This document shows positions 1 to 7,333 of a DNA stretch of 29,293 nucleotides, in pieces. Position 1 is the stretch's first letter. Each line of letters begins with the position of its first letter. The stretch is from AWTP1-13 sp039808585 (GTDB taxonomy: Bacteria > Pseudomonadota > Alphaproteobacteria > Rhizobiales > Hyphomicrobiaceae): NCBI GenBank assembly GCA_039808585.1, contig JBDHTJ010000050.1, forward strand, positions 1 to 29,293, written 5' to 3'. The notes below the pieces were generated by a model. The model was not told the origin of the DNA and ran no database searches. It saw nothing but the letters and a program-made list of their open reading frames with translations. The translations under genes and the position numbers were made by a program.

Positions 1-2
1 AG

Positions 3-539
3 GCGAGCCTGGTCGTACGCCAGCAGGGGCGAGGGACTTTCGTGCGCGATCCTTCCGCGCAGGATCTCGCGCATCGCTACGAGAGCATCCGCAGCAACGA
101 CGGCAGCCGGCTGATCCCGCAGTTCGGCGAAACCAGCATCGCAATCGCCGAGGCCAATGCCTATGAGTGCGACTGGCTGAAGCTGAAGCCCGGCACGAAC
201 GTGAGGCGCATCACGCAACTGCGCATGAGCGACGAGAAGCCCTACATGCTGGAGATGGCTTCGTTGCCGCTCGACCTGTTCCCGAAGGTGCCGGAGGCCG
301 GCTACACGATCACCGGTGCGGCGTGGGAGAGCGGCGTGCTGTTGGGCAAGGCGGAAGAGCGCGTGCATCTCGACACAGCGAACGAGACGGTTGCGGCGAA
401 ACTCGGGCTGTCCCCCGGTGCCAAGGTCCTGAAGCTCGACCGGGTGGTGCACTCGATCGACGGGCGGCCGGCGGAGTGGCGGGTGGCGCATTGCTGCATG
501 GGGGATCTCCACTACCTGGCGTCGCTGGGCTCCTTTTGA
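3..539 (+). CDS. GntR-family transcriptional regulator, HutC/UTRA type (5' truncated)
   Basis: The reading frame is open from the left edge, so the start and most of the N-terminal winged helix-turn-helix are missing. The first visible residues (LVVRQQGRGTFV) match the wing end of GntR DNA-binding domains. The rest, about 150 residues, looks like a UTRA ligand-binding domain: an early arginine-containing strand (VRRITQLRMSDEKPYMLE), a segment on leucine-rich processing (AAKLGLSPGAKVLKLDRV) and a C-terminal strand with the DGRPAEWRVAHC pattern. Proteins of this family bind DNA as dimers and respond to small metabolites, often derepressing adjacent catabolic genes. The ligand cannot be told from sequence, and its usual target operon probably lies outside the window to the left. 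Family call is firm; any link to the downstream cytochrome gene is not supported. Confidence 0.85.
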   Translation, partial: ASLVVRQQGRGTFVRDPSAQDLAHRYESIRSNDGSRLIPQFGETSIAIAEANAYECDWLKLKPGTNVRRITQLRMSDEKPYMLEMASLPLDLFPKVPEAGYTITGAAWESGVLLGKAEERVHLDTANETVAAKLGLSPGAKVLKLDRVVHSIDGRPAEWRVAHCCMGDLHYLASLGSF

Positions 540-616
540 TCTCTTTGATAGGGGAAGCGGGAAGCGGGTTGCGGCGGGCGCCGACACCGCGGCTGCAGCG
601 GGGGTGTGCGCGCGCC

Positions 617-630
617 CTGATCTCGATCAA
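617..630 (+). promoter_or_regulatory. FNR/FixK-type box upstream of the cytochrome c gene
   Basis: The sequence CTGAT-CTCG-ATCAA matches the FNR/FixK/Anr consensus TTGAT-N4-ATCAA at 9 of 10 positions. Its centre (623.5) is about 70 nt before the cytochrome start codon. A possible -10 hexamer TATCGT lies at 654-659. A transcription start near 665 would place the box centre at -41.5, the classic class II activator position. Low-oxygen control of a c-type cytochrome would make sense, but the regulator itself is not in the window. Confidence 0.5.
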
Positions 631-692
631 ACAGGACCCCATCCGATTCCGGCTATCGTAGCCACTGGAACAGTTGCAAAAGGCGCCCGCTC

Positions 693-1034
693 ATGACCTT
701 CGGCAGGATTTCAAGTGCTGGCCTACTGGCCGCCTCGCTCGTGGTATGTGCGAGCGCGGGGGCGTATGCGCAGCCGCGCATGGGGACGGGTGATGCTGCG
801 GCAGGCCGTGTGGTGGCAGAGCGGTTGTGCGCAACGTGCCATGCCCTTCCAGGACAGGCCGTTTCCAGCACCAACCCGGACATGCTGGGTTTTGCAACCA
901 TCGCCAAGCGGCCCAACGTGAGCGCTGAATACCTGGCGGGGCGGATCATCATTCCGCATCCGGCGATGCCGGATACGGCGCTGAAGGTGTCGGAAATCCG
1001 CGACGTGATCGCCTACATCCTGTCGCTGAAGTGA
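693..1034 (+). CDS. small exported c-type cytochrome
   Basis: 113 residues. The N-terminus is a Sec signal peptide with likely cleavage after AYA near residue 26. The mature part carries a single haem-binding CATCH motif (Cys46, Cys49, His50). Met92 in the HPAMPDTAL segment is the probable sixth haem-iron ligand. The C-terminal helix (VSEIRDVIAYILSLK) is typical of class I cytochromes c. It should therefore be a periplasmic monohaem electron carrier matured by the Ccm system. The start is supported by AAAAGG about ten bases upstream. It is preceded by an FNR/FixK-like box, so it may be induced at low oxygen. It is convergent with the nitroreductase-like gene 37 bp away. Its redox partner cannot be identified here. 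Confidence 0.9.
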   Translation: MTFGRISSAGLLAASLVVCASAGAYAQPRMGTGDAAAGRVVAERLCATCHALPGQAVSSTNPDMLGFATIAKRPNVSAEYLAGRIIIPHPAMPDTALKVSEIRDVIAYILSLK

Positions 1035-1071
1035 GGGTCGCTGACTTGAGGCTGGGGGGCGCCTCCGCTAC

Positions 1072-1749
1072 TCAGAGGAAGCTCGCGATATCCTTCAGCG
1101 GGCGCTTCTCTAGGGCGTAGGCGGGAATGGTGGCGCCGTCGGCAGGATAGCCGACGACGAGAAGGATGTAGGGCTTCTCGGTCTCGGGCCGCGCGCAGAT
1201 CTCGTTGAGAAAGCCCATCGGGCTCGGCGTGTGGGTGAGCGTTGCGAGACCCGCGTAGTGAAGCGCGGTAATGAGCATGCCAGTGGCGATGCTGACGGAC
1301 TCCGGCACGTAGTAGTTCTTGCGCAGCACGCCGTCGGGACCGGCGCTCTTGCGCGCGCCGAACACGGCAATGAGCCAGGGGGCGACCTCGAGGAAGGGCT
1401 TGTCGGGATCGGTGCCGAGCGGGCGCAGGGCCTGCAGCCACTCCTGGCCTGCGCGACCGCGATAGAACTCGTGCTCCTCTTTCTCTGCCTCGATGCGGAT
1501 GCGCTTCTTCACGGCCGCGTCGCCAATAACTGCGAAATGCCAGGGCTGCAGGTTGGCGCCGTTCGGGGCGGTGCCGGCAGCGCTGATGCAGGTCTCGATG
1601 ATATCGCGCGGAACGGGACGCGGAGAGAAGTCGCGCAGGGTGTGGCGGCGGCGGATCATGGCGTAGAAATCCTCCGCGCGGCGACGCATCTCCTCGACGG
1701 GGTATTCCTGGTAGTCGGGAAGGGGCACGGGCTCGTATTCGCGCTGCAT
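1072..1749 (-). CDS. nitroreductase-fold flavoprotein, iodotyrosine deiodinase-like
   Basis: 225 residues of the FMN-dependent nitroreductase superfamily. The N-terminal RRRHTLRDFSPRPVP segment is the FMN-phosphate-binding region, followed by AAGTAPNGANLQPWHFAV. It resembles the iodotyrosine deiodinase (IYD) branch more than generic nitroreductases. Aligned from memory with human IYD, the substrate-clamping residues Glu157, Tyr161 and Lys182 fall on Glu92, Tyr96 and Lys117 with identical spacing. Thr239, next to flavin N5, falls on Thr174. IYD family members reductively dehalogenate halotyrosines; bacterial members are known but their physiological role is unclear. The start is supported by GGAGG six bases upstream. 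It is divergent from the acyl-CoA dehydrogenase genes. Generic nitroreductase annotation is a safe fallback. Confidence 0.85.
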   Translation of the reverse strand: MQREYEPVPLPDYQEYPVEEMRRRAEDFYAMIRRRHTLRDFSPRPVPRDIIETCISAAGTAPNGANLQPWHFAVIGDAAVKKRIRIEAEKEEHEFYRGRAGQEWLQALRPLGTDPDKPFLEVAPWLIAVFGARKSAGPDGVLRKNYYVPESVSIATGMLITALHYAGLATLTHTPSPMGFLNEICARPETEKPYILLVVGYPADGATIPAYALEKRPLKDIASFL

Positions 1750-1860
1750 GGATGGCCTCCGTTGCTGACACTAGGCGGCCCGGGAAAGGCGGGCTAAGCT
1801 CAGGCCAACAAACAAGCAAGATTGGTCCGTGTCGAGATGCGACGGGGCGGGAGGGGAAAC

Positions 1861-2973
1861 GTGAACTTCGATTTTTCCGACGAGCAGAAAGAGTTCAAGG
1901 CGCAGATCGGACGCTATCTCGCCGAAAAGTCCCCGCTGACGGTGGCGCGCCGGGTGCTCGACGGGAGCGAGACGCATGCGGCGGAGATCTGGAAGGGGCT
2001 TGCGGATCTCGGCGCCTTGGGTGTCACGGTGCCGGAGGCCTACGACGGAATGGGGCTCGGGCTTCTGGAGTTGTGCGTGATCGCCGAGGAGGTGGGGCGG
2101 GCGTGTGCGCCGGTTCCCTTCACGTCGTCGGCGTGCCTGGCCGGGGAGGCAATACGACGCTACGGGAGCGACGCGCAGAAGAAAGCCTGGCTGCCGCGTA
2201 TGGTGACGGGCGACGTGATCGGGACGCTGGCGGTGGCGGAGGGGGCCACCGGCACTCCGGGGTCCAAGCTCTCGACGCAACTTGCCGGTGAAAAACTGAG
2301 CGGTACGAAGGTGCCGGTGGCAGATGGAGAGGCCGCGCACGTGGCGGTGGTGCTGGCGTCAGGGAGTGCGGGGCCTAGTCTCGCACTCGTCGATCTCTCC
2401 GGGCCGGGGGTGACACGCACCCGCGTGACGACGATCGATCCGACCCGCAAGCACGCCGAGATCCGGTTCGATGGCGCCAGGGCGGAGGTGCTCGGCGAGC
2501 GCGGAGAGGGGGTGCGCCTTTTGAACGAGATTTATGATCGCGCGGCGGTGCTCATCGCGTTCGAGCAGATCGGCGGGGCGGAAGCGGCCCTTACGATGGC
2601 GCGCGACTTTGCGCTGGAGCGCTATGCCTTCGGACGGCAGATCGGCTCGTACCAGGCGATCAAGCACAAGCTGGCGGATGCCTACATCAAGATCGAACTG
2701 GCGCGTTCGAACGCTTACTACGGCGCGATGATGATCGCCTCGGGCGGGGCGGATCTGGCGCTGGCGGCTGCGACGGCGCGGGTGGCGGCAACGGATGCCT
2801 ACGAATACACGGCCAAGGAGAACATCCAGACGCACGGCGGCATCGGCTTCACGTGGGAGGCGAACCCGCAGTTGCATTACCGCCGCTCGCGTTATCTCTC
2901 GCTGACGATCGGCGGGGCGACGCACTGGCGCAACAAGCTCGTGAGCGAGCTCGAGAAGCGCAACGCGGCCTGA
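1861..2973 (+). CDS. acyl-CoA dehydrogenase, probable non-catalytic or partner subunit
   Basis: About 370 residues with the acyl-CoA dehydrogenase fold. Conserved parts are the N-terminal helical domain (NFDFSDEQKEF), the helix YAFGRQIGSYQAIKH (about 255-269) and the flavin-contacting THGGIGFTWE segment (about 324-333). I chose the GTG at 1861 because GGGAGGGG precedes it and the protein then begins as the family does; the frame remains open further upstream. The usual middle-domain TEP-x-AGSD signature is degenerate (AVAEGATGTPGSK). The site of the IVD/LCAD-type catalytic Glu is Asp226, and the MCAD-type Glu position near 350 is Gly. It is followed 62 bp downstream by a second, intact-looking acyl-CoA dehydrogenase. 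Together they resemble heteromeric FadE pairs that oxidise unusual acyl-CoAs. Confidence 0.85.
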   Translation: MNFDFSDEQKEFKAQIGRYLAEKSPLTVARRVLDGSETHAAEIWKGLADLGALGVTVPEAYDGMGLGLLELCVIAEEVGRACAPVPFTSSACLAGEAIRRYGSDAQKKAWLPRMVTGDVIGTLAVAEGATGTPGSKLSTQLAGEKLSGTKVPVADGEAAHVAVVLASGSAGPSLALVDLSGPGVTRTRVTTIDPTRKHAEIRFDGARAEVLGERGEGVRLLNEIYDRAAVLIAFEQIGGAEAALTMARDFALERYAFGRQIGSYQAIKHKLADAYIKIELARSNAYYGAMMIASGGADLALAAATARVAATDAYEYTAKENIQTHGGIGFTWEANPQLHYRRSRYLSLTIGGATHWRNKLVSELEKRNAA

Positions 2974-3035
2974 TCCGCGATCGGCAACAGGCGCCAGCGC
3001 GGGCTCGGCATACGAAATTTCCGGGAGCATTGCAC

Positions 3036-4274
3036 ATGGACTTCAACGATACGCCTGAAGAGGCGCAATTCCGCAAGGAGGTTCGCGCCTTTCTCGAGGC
3101 CAATGCGAAGCGGCGCACGGGCGACCAGCCCTCGGAGCGTGGGCGGGCGCGCGACGTAGACGCGCTGGCCGAGGCCAAGGCGTGGCAGGCAAAGAAAGCA
3201 GCGGCGGGGTTTGCTGCCATCACCTGGCCCAAGGCCGTGGGCGGGCGCGGCGGCACGCCGCTGGAGCAGATCATCTACGCGCAGGAGGAGGCGCAGTTCG
3301 TGACGCCGCCGGCGTTTTTCGCGATCGGCCTCGGAATGTGCATTCCGACGCTCATCAAGTATGGCAAGCCGGAGCACATGAAACGCTACGTGGCGCCGGC
3401 ATTGCGCGGCGATGAAGTCTGGTGCCAGCTGTTCTCGGAGCCGGTGGCGGGGTCGGACGTCGCGGGCATCCGGACGCGCGCGGAGCGGCAGGGTGACAAC
3501 TGGATCGTCAACGGCCAGAAGGTGTGGACCACGGGCGCGCACTTCTGCGACTACGGGCTTCTGCTGGTGCGCACCAACCCGGACGTGCCCAAGCATCAGG
3601 GCCTCACCATGTTCTTCCTCGACATGAAGAGCAAAGGCGTGGAGGCGCGGCCGATCCGGCAGGTGAGCGGTGGCTCGGAGTTCAACGAGGTATTCTTCAC
3701 GGATGTGGTGATCCCCGACAGCCAGCGGCTGGGAGCCGAGGGAGAAGGCTGGAAGGTGGCACTGACGACGCTGATGAACGAGCGGCTGGCGGTGGGCATC
3801 GCGACGGGCGTGCTGGGGGTGGATGCGCTGATGAAGCTTGCACGCTCTGTCGATCTCGACGGCGAGGCTGCAATCAAGAATGGCGCCGTGCGGGAGAAGA
3901 TCGCCAATTTCCATGTCGAGGCGGAGGGCTTGAAGTATACGCGCTTCCGGATGTGGACGGCGCTGTCACGCGGCGAGACGCCAGGCCCGCAGTCGTCGAT
4001 CAACAAGGTGGTGTCGGCGCGGCAGATGCAGGATCTGGCGAGTTTCGCCATGGAGCTGATGGGTGAAGCCGGGCAGATGGCAGGAGGCATACCCGGCGAT
4101 GGCGCCTTCCAGCAGCAGTGGCTTGGCGCCGCGGGATTCCGAATTGCGGGCGGGACCGACGAGATCCTGCGCAACATCATCGCCGAGCGCGTGCTGGGGT
4201 TGCCGCAGGACGTGCGCGTGGACAAGGATGCGACTTTCCGCGAATTGGAGAAGCAGCGCTCCGCTGCGAAGTGA
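3036..4274 (+). CDS. acyl-CoA dehydrogenase, probable catalytic subunit
   Basis: 412 residues, full family length. Visible signatures are FSEPVAGSDVAGIRTRA (about 133-149), the FAD-contacting VWTTGAHF (163-170) and the C-terminal AGGTDEILRNIIAERVLGLP (371-390). Glu249 in LMNERLAVG aligns with the catalytic base of isovaleryl- and long-chain acyl-CoA dehydrogenases. The enzyme should carry out FAD-dependent alpha,beta-dehydrogenation of an acyl-CoA, passing electrons to electron-transfer flavoprotein. The ATG at 3036 has GGGAG ten bases upstream. It sits 62 bp behind another acyl-CoA dehydrogenase on the same strand, so the two are probably co-transcribed and perhaps one complex. The substrate (fatty, branched, steroid-derived or aromatic side chain) cannot be deduced, since no ligase, hydratase or thiolase gene is adjacent. 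Confidence 0.9.
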   Translation: MDFNDTPEEAQFRKEVRAFLEANAKRRTGDQPSERGRARDVDALAEAKAWQAKKAAAGFAAITWPKAVGGRGGTPLEQIIYAQEEAQFVTPPAFFAIGLGMCIPTLIKYGKPEHMKRYVAPALRGDEVWCQLFSEPVAGSDVAGIRTRAERQGDNWIVNGQKVWTTGAHFCDYGLLLVRTNPDVPKHQGLTMFFLDMKSKGVEARPIRQVSGGSEFNEVFFTDVVIPDSQRLGAEGEGWKVALTTLMNERLAVGIATGVLGVDALMKLARSVDLDGEAAIKNGAVREKIANFHVEAEGLKYTRFRMWTALSRGETPGPQSSINKVVSARQMQDLASFAMELMGEAGQMAGGIPGDGAFQQQWLGAAGFRIAGGTDEILRNIIAERVLGLPQDVRVDKDATFRELEKQRSAAK

Positions 4275-4596
4275 ACCGCCGGTTCTCATAATTCCTTCTA
4301 AGGGCACAGGAAACTCTGGCTGTGAGGCTCTCCCAGGGGCCTCATCGGGGCGCTGGAAGCTCGGTAGGCGTCGCAATGTTTCATCTACACTGTTTGTTGC
4401 TCATTTGCCTTCTCCGGGCCCAAAGTGGTGCGTGACAGCGTTCAGGGCGCTGAAAACCGCAACGACCAATTCTCGAATCAGAGGTCTTTCTCTAAGACAA
4501 CTCCAACGTCGGCGGTGATCGCCGGCCGTTGTGTAAGCGTACGGCACCTTTGCCTGTGTTGTTTGCGTCCAGGCTCGCATCGACACGGAGAGAATC
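4275..4596. other. intergenic stretch before the outer-membrane protein gene
   Basis: These 322 bases contain no convincing gene; the open frames here have poor codon use and no family resemblance. A short inverted repeat (TGAGGC ... GCCTCA, about 4322-4343) lies shortly after the acyl-CoA dehydrogenase stop but lacks a T-run, so it is only a weak terminator candidate. The promoter of the barrel protein must lie in the A/T-richer second half, but I cannot place its elements. Confidence 0.5.
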
Positions 4597-5289
4597 ATGT
4601 CTGTCGCGCTTCGCGCTCTGGCGATTGGATTCGCCGCACTTGTTTCCACGACCGCCGCCTCGGCCAACTGCGGCAAGGGCAACTTCTCAGGGGCGTATAT
4701 CGGCGCGGCCGCTGGATATGCCGGCCTCAGCAACCAGATGGATACGTTCAACGTCGCAACCCAGAAGGGCGATGGGACGTCAGCAATGATCGGCGGCTTC
4801 ACTGGCTACAACATCCAGTGCGGCTCCATCGTGATGGGCGGTGAGGCGGACCTCAGCTATCTCGGGGCCAAGAGAGACTTCTACGTCTCGTCGGTGAACA
4901 CCACGTTCTCGTCCAGCACCGATTGGGCGGGCAGCGTTCGTGGTCGTCTCGGTGTGACCCTGCATCCCAACATGCTCTTGTACGGCACCGCGGGTTGGGC
5001 TTACACGAACCGCAAGCATTCCTTCAACGATCCTGACACCCCGCTCTCCGACAGCAAGACGAGCACGGTTTCCAGCTTCATCTGGGGTGGTGGCGTCGAG
5101 ATCATGAACCAGAACCGCTGGTCGCTTCGCGGTGAGATCCTCTATACGGATCTCGGCAGCGACAACAACACCTACACGACCGGCCTCGGCACGACGTATG
5201 TGAATTGGAAAGACTCGTACGTCACCGCTCGCATCGGCTTGAGCATCAAGCTTGGTGATCGCGAGCGTGACTACGTTCCGATGAAGTAA
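4597..5289 (+). CDS. outer-membrane beta-barrel protein (Omp25/porin-like family)
   Basis: 230 residues. A signal peptide ends at about residue 23 (TTAASA). The mature protein starts with the NFSGAYIGAAAGYAGL strand typical of alphaproteobacterial Omp25/Omp31-like 8-strand barrels. Alternating aromatic/glycine strands follow: SAMIGGFTGYNIQC, SIVMGGEADLSYLG, VRGRLGVTLHPNMLLYGTAGWAY, SSFIWGGGVEIM, WSLRGEILYTDLGS and VTARIGLSIKLG. The last barrel strand is followed by a short charged tail ending in MK rather than a terminal phenylalanine. Two cysteines (in ANCGKG and NIQCGS) might form a disulfide. GGAGAGAATC precedes the ATG. Its stop codon almost touches that of the convergent exosortase gene. 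Role: structural or surface barrel; a specific transport function cannot be claimed. Confidence 0.88.
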   Translation: MSVALRALAIGFAALVSTTAASANCGKGNFSGAYIGAAAGYAGLSNQMDTFNVATQKGDGTSAMIGGFTGYNIQCGSIVMGGEADLSYLGAKRDFYVSSVNTTFSSSTDWAGSVRGRLGVTLHPNMLLYGTAGWAYTNRKHSFNDPDTPLSDSKTSTVSSFIWGGGVEIMNQNRWSLRGEILYTDLGSDNNTYTTGLGTTYVNWKDSYVTARIGLSIKLGDRERDYVPMK

Positions 5290-5290
5290 A

Positions 5291-6922
5291 TCAGAGCAGC
5301 GCCCACTGGCGCGCCGCTAGAGCCCAGAAGAAGATCACGGCGTTCGCGAAAGCGTGCGCCGTGATTGCGTCTTGAAGCTTACCTCTGCGCAGCATGACGA
5401 GTGTAAAGAGCACGCCGGATGCCGCAGCCGCGAACCAGCGATCGTGCAGGGCACCGAAGAGGGCCGAATTCGCTGCCAGCGCCAAGAGGGAGAGCTGTGT
5501 CTTGGATACGGCCGCAAAATCGCTGGCGATAAGGCGGCGATAGAGAAAGCCGCGGAAGGCAAGTTCTTCAGCGATGGGAACCAGGATGATGGTTCCGACG
5601 CCACGCACTAAGAGCCAGCCCAAGGCGATCCACCACGGCAGTTCCTGCAGCCAGTCGGCGAGAAGTTGCGAGTTCTCCTTGCCTTCTGGCGCCGACACGA
5701 TCCACAGCACGCCGACGGCGAGGCCCGCGAGCAGGGCAGTTATATCGAGCGAAACCCGTTCCAGGGGCAGGAAGCGCCTGTAGAACATCAGCGCCGCGAG
5801 GATGAGCCCCGCTTTTACGACGTAGGCAGGCTGGTCATGAGGAGAGGTCGCCGACATGACGATCGTTCCGATCATCATTGCGATGAACGGCACCAGATAG
5901 ACGTCGCGCTGCCTTCGGGCTTGCAGTGCCTGCTGCTCTCTTTCCGCAAGCAGACCCGTTGCTGGCGAGGCAGTGAAAAGGTGCAGCTTGCGCGAGAGCA
6001 ACATCAGGGCCGAGGACACAAACAGGAAGGTGATCCAACCGGCCTGCGAGTGATACCCTTGTTGAGCAACCTGTGGTGAGAGATGACCGCCGATCCATGC
6101 GAGCGATGCGATGCGCACCGAATTCAGAAGCCAAATCGCGCCGAGGCCGATGGGATAGAGGAGAAAGGCGGCGGGGAAGCGCAAATCCTTGCGGAACGTC
6201 CATAGGTAGATGCTGACGAAGCCGGCAATGAGGGACAGCCCCTCATAGCCAGAGCATGAGGCGTCGATATGAACGGCGAAGTCGCCGACGACGATGACCC
6301 GATGCGGAAGATCTACTTGAGTTGATGCGTCGACCAGGCCGAGCATCCAGGCGGAAATCCGCAGAGTAAGTTCCGCAAGGTCTTCCCAGATCGCCGGCGA
6401 AATCTGGAGAGAGATGAAAAGGATCATCGCGCTGGTTGCCAGCGAGATTAGTACCGAACGGGACTCGCTGCGCGCAATGGCGAGCATAGATCGGAGCGGT
6501 ACGTCGATCCGCGCCAGCGTGAGGCCGGTCAGCAGCACGAACGGCAGATAGACGTAGACGAGTTCCCAGGGCGGGCCCCCGCGCTTGCGTGCCTCTGTGG
6601 TGATGATCACAGATGCTGCTGCAAGCAGCGCGAATAGCACCAGGTTCAAAGTGGCAGCACGAAACGCGTTGTGTTCTGATTGGCTTGCTGACCACATTCT
6701 GGCAATGCGCGCACGGTCGGGCCAGGCGACGAAGCAGAATACGAGGGCTGCCACCATCACAAGGCGCGCCAGCGACGTCACATAGAAGACGGGGTTGAGG
6801 TGGCCAGCACCAGTGGCATTGATCTCGAATAGATAGCTGATGGTCAGGGCTTCTGTGACGCACAGGGCAAGCCATGCCAGCGTGCGGAAAGGCCCAAGTC
6901 GCGCAACAGCATCCAAGTGCAT
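5291..6922 (-). CDS. xrtE: exosortase E fused to a CPBP-family intramembrane protease (VPEID-CTERM system)
   Basis: 543 residues, highly hydrophobic with many membrane spans. The N-terminal half is an exosortase: the catalytic triad appears as Cys223 (HIDASCSGYEG), Arg270 (LLNSVRIASL) and His291 (GYHSQAGW). Exosortases process proteins carrying a C-terminal motif, a membrane helix and a basic cluster, acting as transpeptidase-like sorting enzymes in the inner membrane. The C-terminal part is a CPBP/CAAX-like protease domain with VPIAEELAFRGFLYRRL (Glu452, Glu453, Arg457), a histidine in GALHDRW (His493) and HAFANA (His523, Asn527). This fusion is characteristic of exosortase E, which is dedicated to VPEID-CTERM proteins. 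A matching small substrate gene lies 187 bp upstream on the same strand. No strong ribosome site precedes the ATG at 6922, suggesting low expression. Confidence 0.9.
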   Translation of the reverse strand: MHLDAVARLGPFRTLAWLALCVTEALTISYLFEINATGAGHLNPVFYVTSLARLVMVAALVFCFVAWPDRARIARMWSASQSEHNAFRAATLNLVLFALLAAASVIITTEARKRGGPPWELVYVYLPFVLLTGLTLARIDVPLRSMLAIARSESRSVLISLATSAMILFISLQISPAIWEDLAELTLRISAWMLGLVDASTQVDLPHRVIVVGDFAVHIDASCSGYEGLSLIAGFVSIYLWTFRKDLRFPAAFLLYPIGLGAIWLLNSVRIASLAWIGGHLSPQVAQQGYHSQAGWITFLFVSSALMLLSRKLHLFTASPATGLLAEREQQALQARRQRDVYLVPFIAMMIGTIVMSATSPHDQPAYVVKAGLILAALMFYRRFLPLERVSLDITALLAGLAVGVLWIVSAPEGKENSQLLADWLQELPWWIALGWLLVRGVGTIILVPIAEELAFRGFLYRRLIASDFAAVSKTQLSLLALAANSALFGALHDRWFAAAASGVLFTLVMLRRGKLQDAITAHAFANAVIFFWALAARQWALL

Positions 6923-7051
6923 CGGTTATCGCCACGGTTCTGGGAAGTGCGACGGAATGTGCAGAGGACTTTATAGTCAGTGGGGCGCGCTTTCACGGTG
7001 ATCTGCAGTTCAGCCTTAATCGCCAGGACCGTGCTGCGGCTTGCCCAAACG

Positions 7052-7083
7052 AAAAACGTCTGCAGGCGGATGGCCTGCAGACG
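7052..7083 (-). terminator. intrinsic terminator between VPEID-CTERM gene and exosortase E
   Basis: On the minus strand, CGTCTGCAGGC and GCCTGCAGACG form a perfect 11-bp stem (arms 7057-7067 and 7073-7083, 5-base loop), followed immediately by TTTTT. It begins 26 bp after the stop codon of the small VPEID-CTERM gene and ends about 130 bp before the exosortase start. It should uncouple expression of substrate and enzyme, either fully or by partial read-through. Confidence 0.85.
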
Positions 7084-7109
7084 CAATTTGTTTCACGTCG
7101 ACTTGTGCT

Positions 7110-7298
7110 TCAGCGCTTCATGCGGTCGTAGGCCATCAGCCCAAGAGACGTCAGAACCGCGATAGCGGCGATACCGGCCGGGCCATCGATTTCCGGTGCG
7201 CTCGTCGGAGCGTTGTAGAAAAAGAGACCGGCACTTGCAGGTGCCGCAGACATCAGAACTGCTGCGGCCAACAGGCCAAACTTCGCAACCAACTTCAT
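7110..7298 (-). CDS. VPEID-CTERM sorting-domain protein, probable exosortase E substrate
   Basis: Only 62 residues. Residues 1-23 are a signal peptide (cleavage after APASA). The C-terminal half is a textbook sorting signal: motif PEID at 35-38 (preceded by Ala rather than Val), a hydrophobic helix from about 40 to 57 and the basic tail DRMKR. This matches the tripartite signal recognised by exosortase E, whose gene is the next one downstream. Between the predicted signal-peptidase site and the PEID motif only about eleven residues remain (GLFFYNAPTSA), so the mature exported part would be a short peptide. GGGAGG seven bases before the ATG is a strong ribosome site, and the gene has its own terminator, both consistent with high expression. 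The function of the mature peptide is unknown. Confidence 0.88.
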   Translation of the reverse strand: MKLVAKFGLLAAAVLMSAAPASAGLFFYNAPTSAPEIDGPAGIAAIAVLTSLGLMAYDRMKR

Positions 7299-7333
7299 AC
7301 TCTACCTCCCACTTAAGCCACGTGTGCTATATG

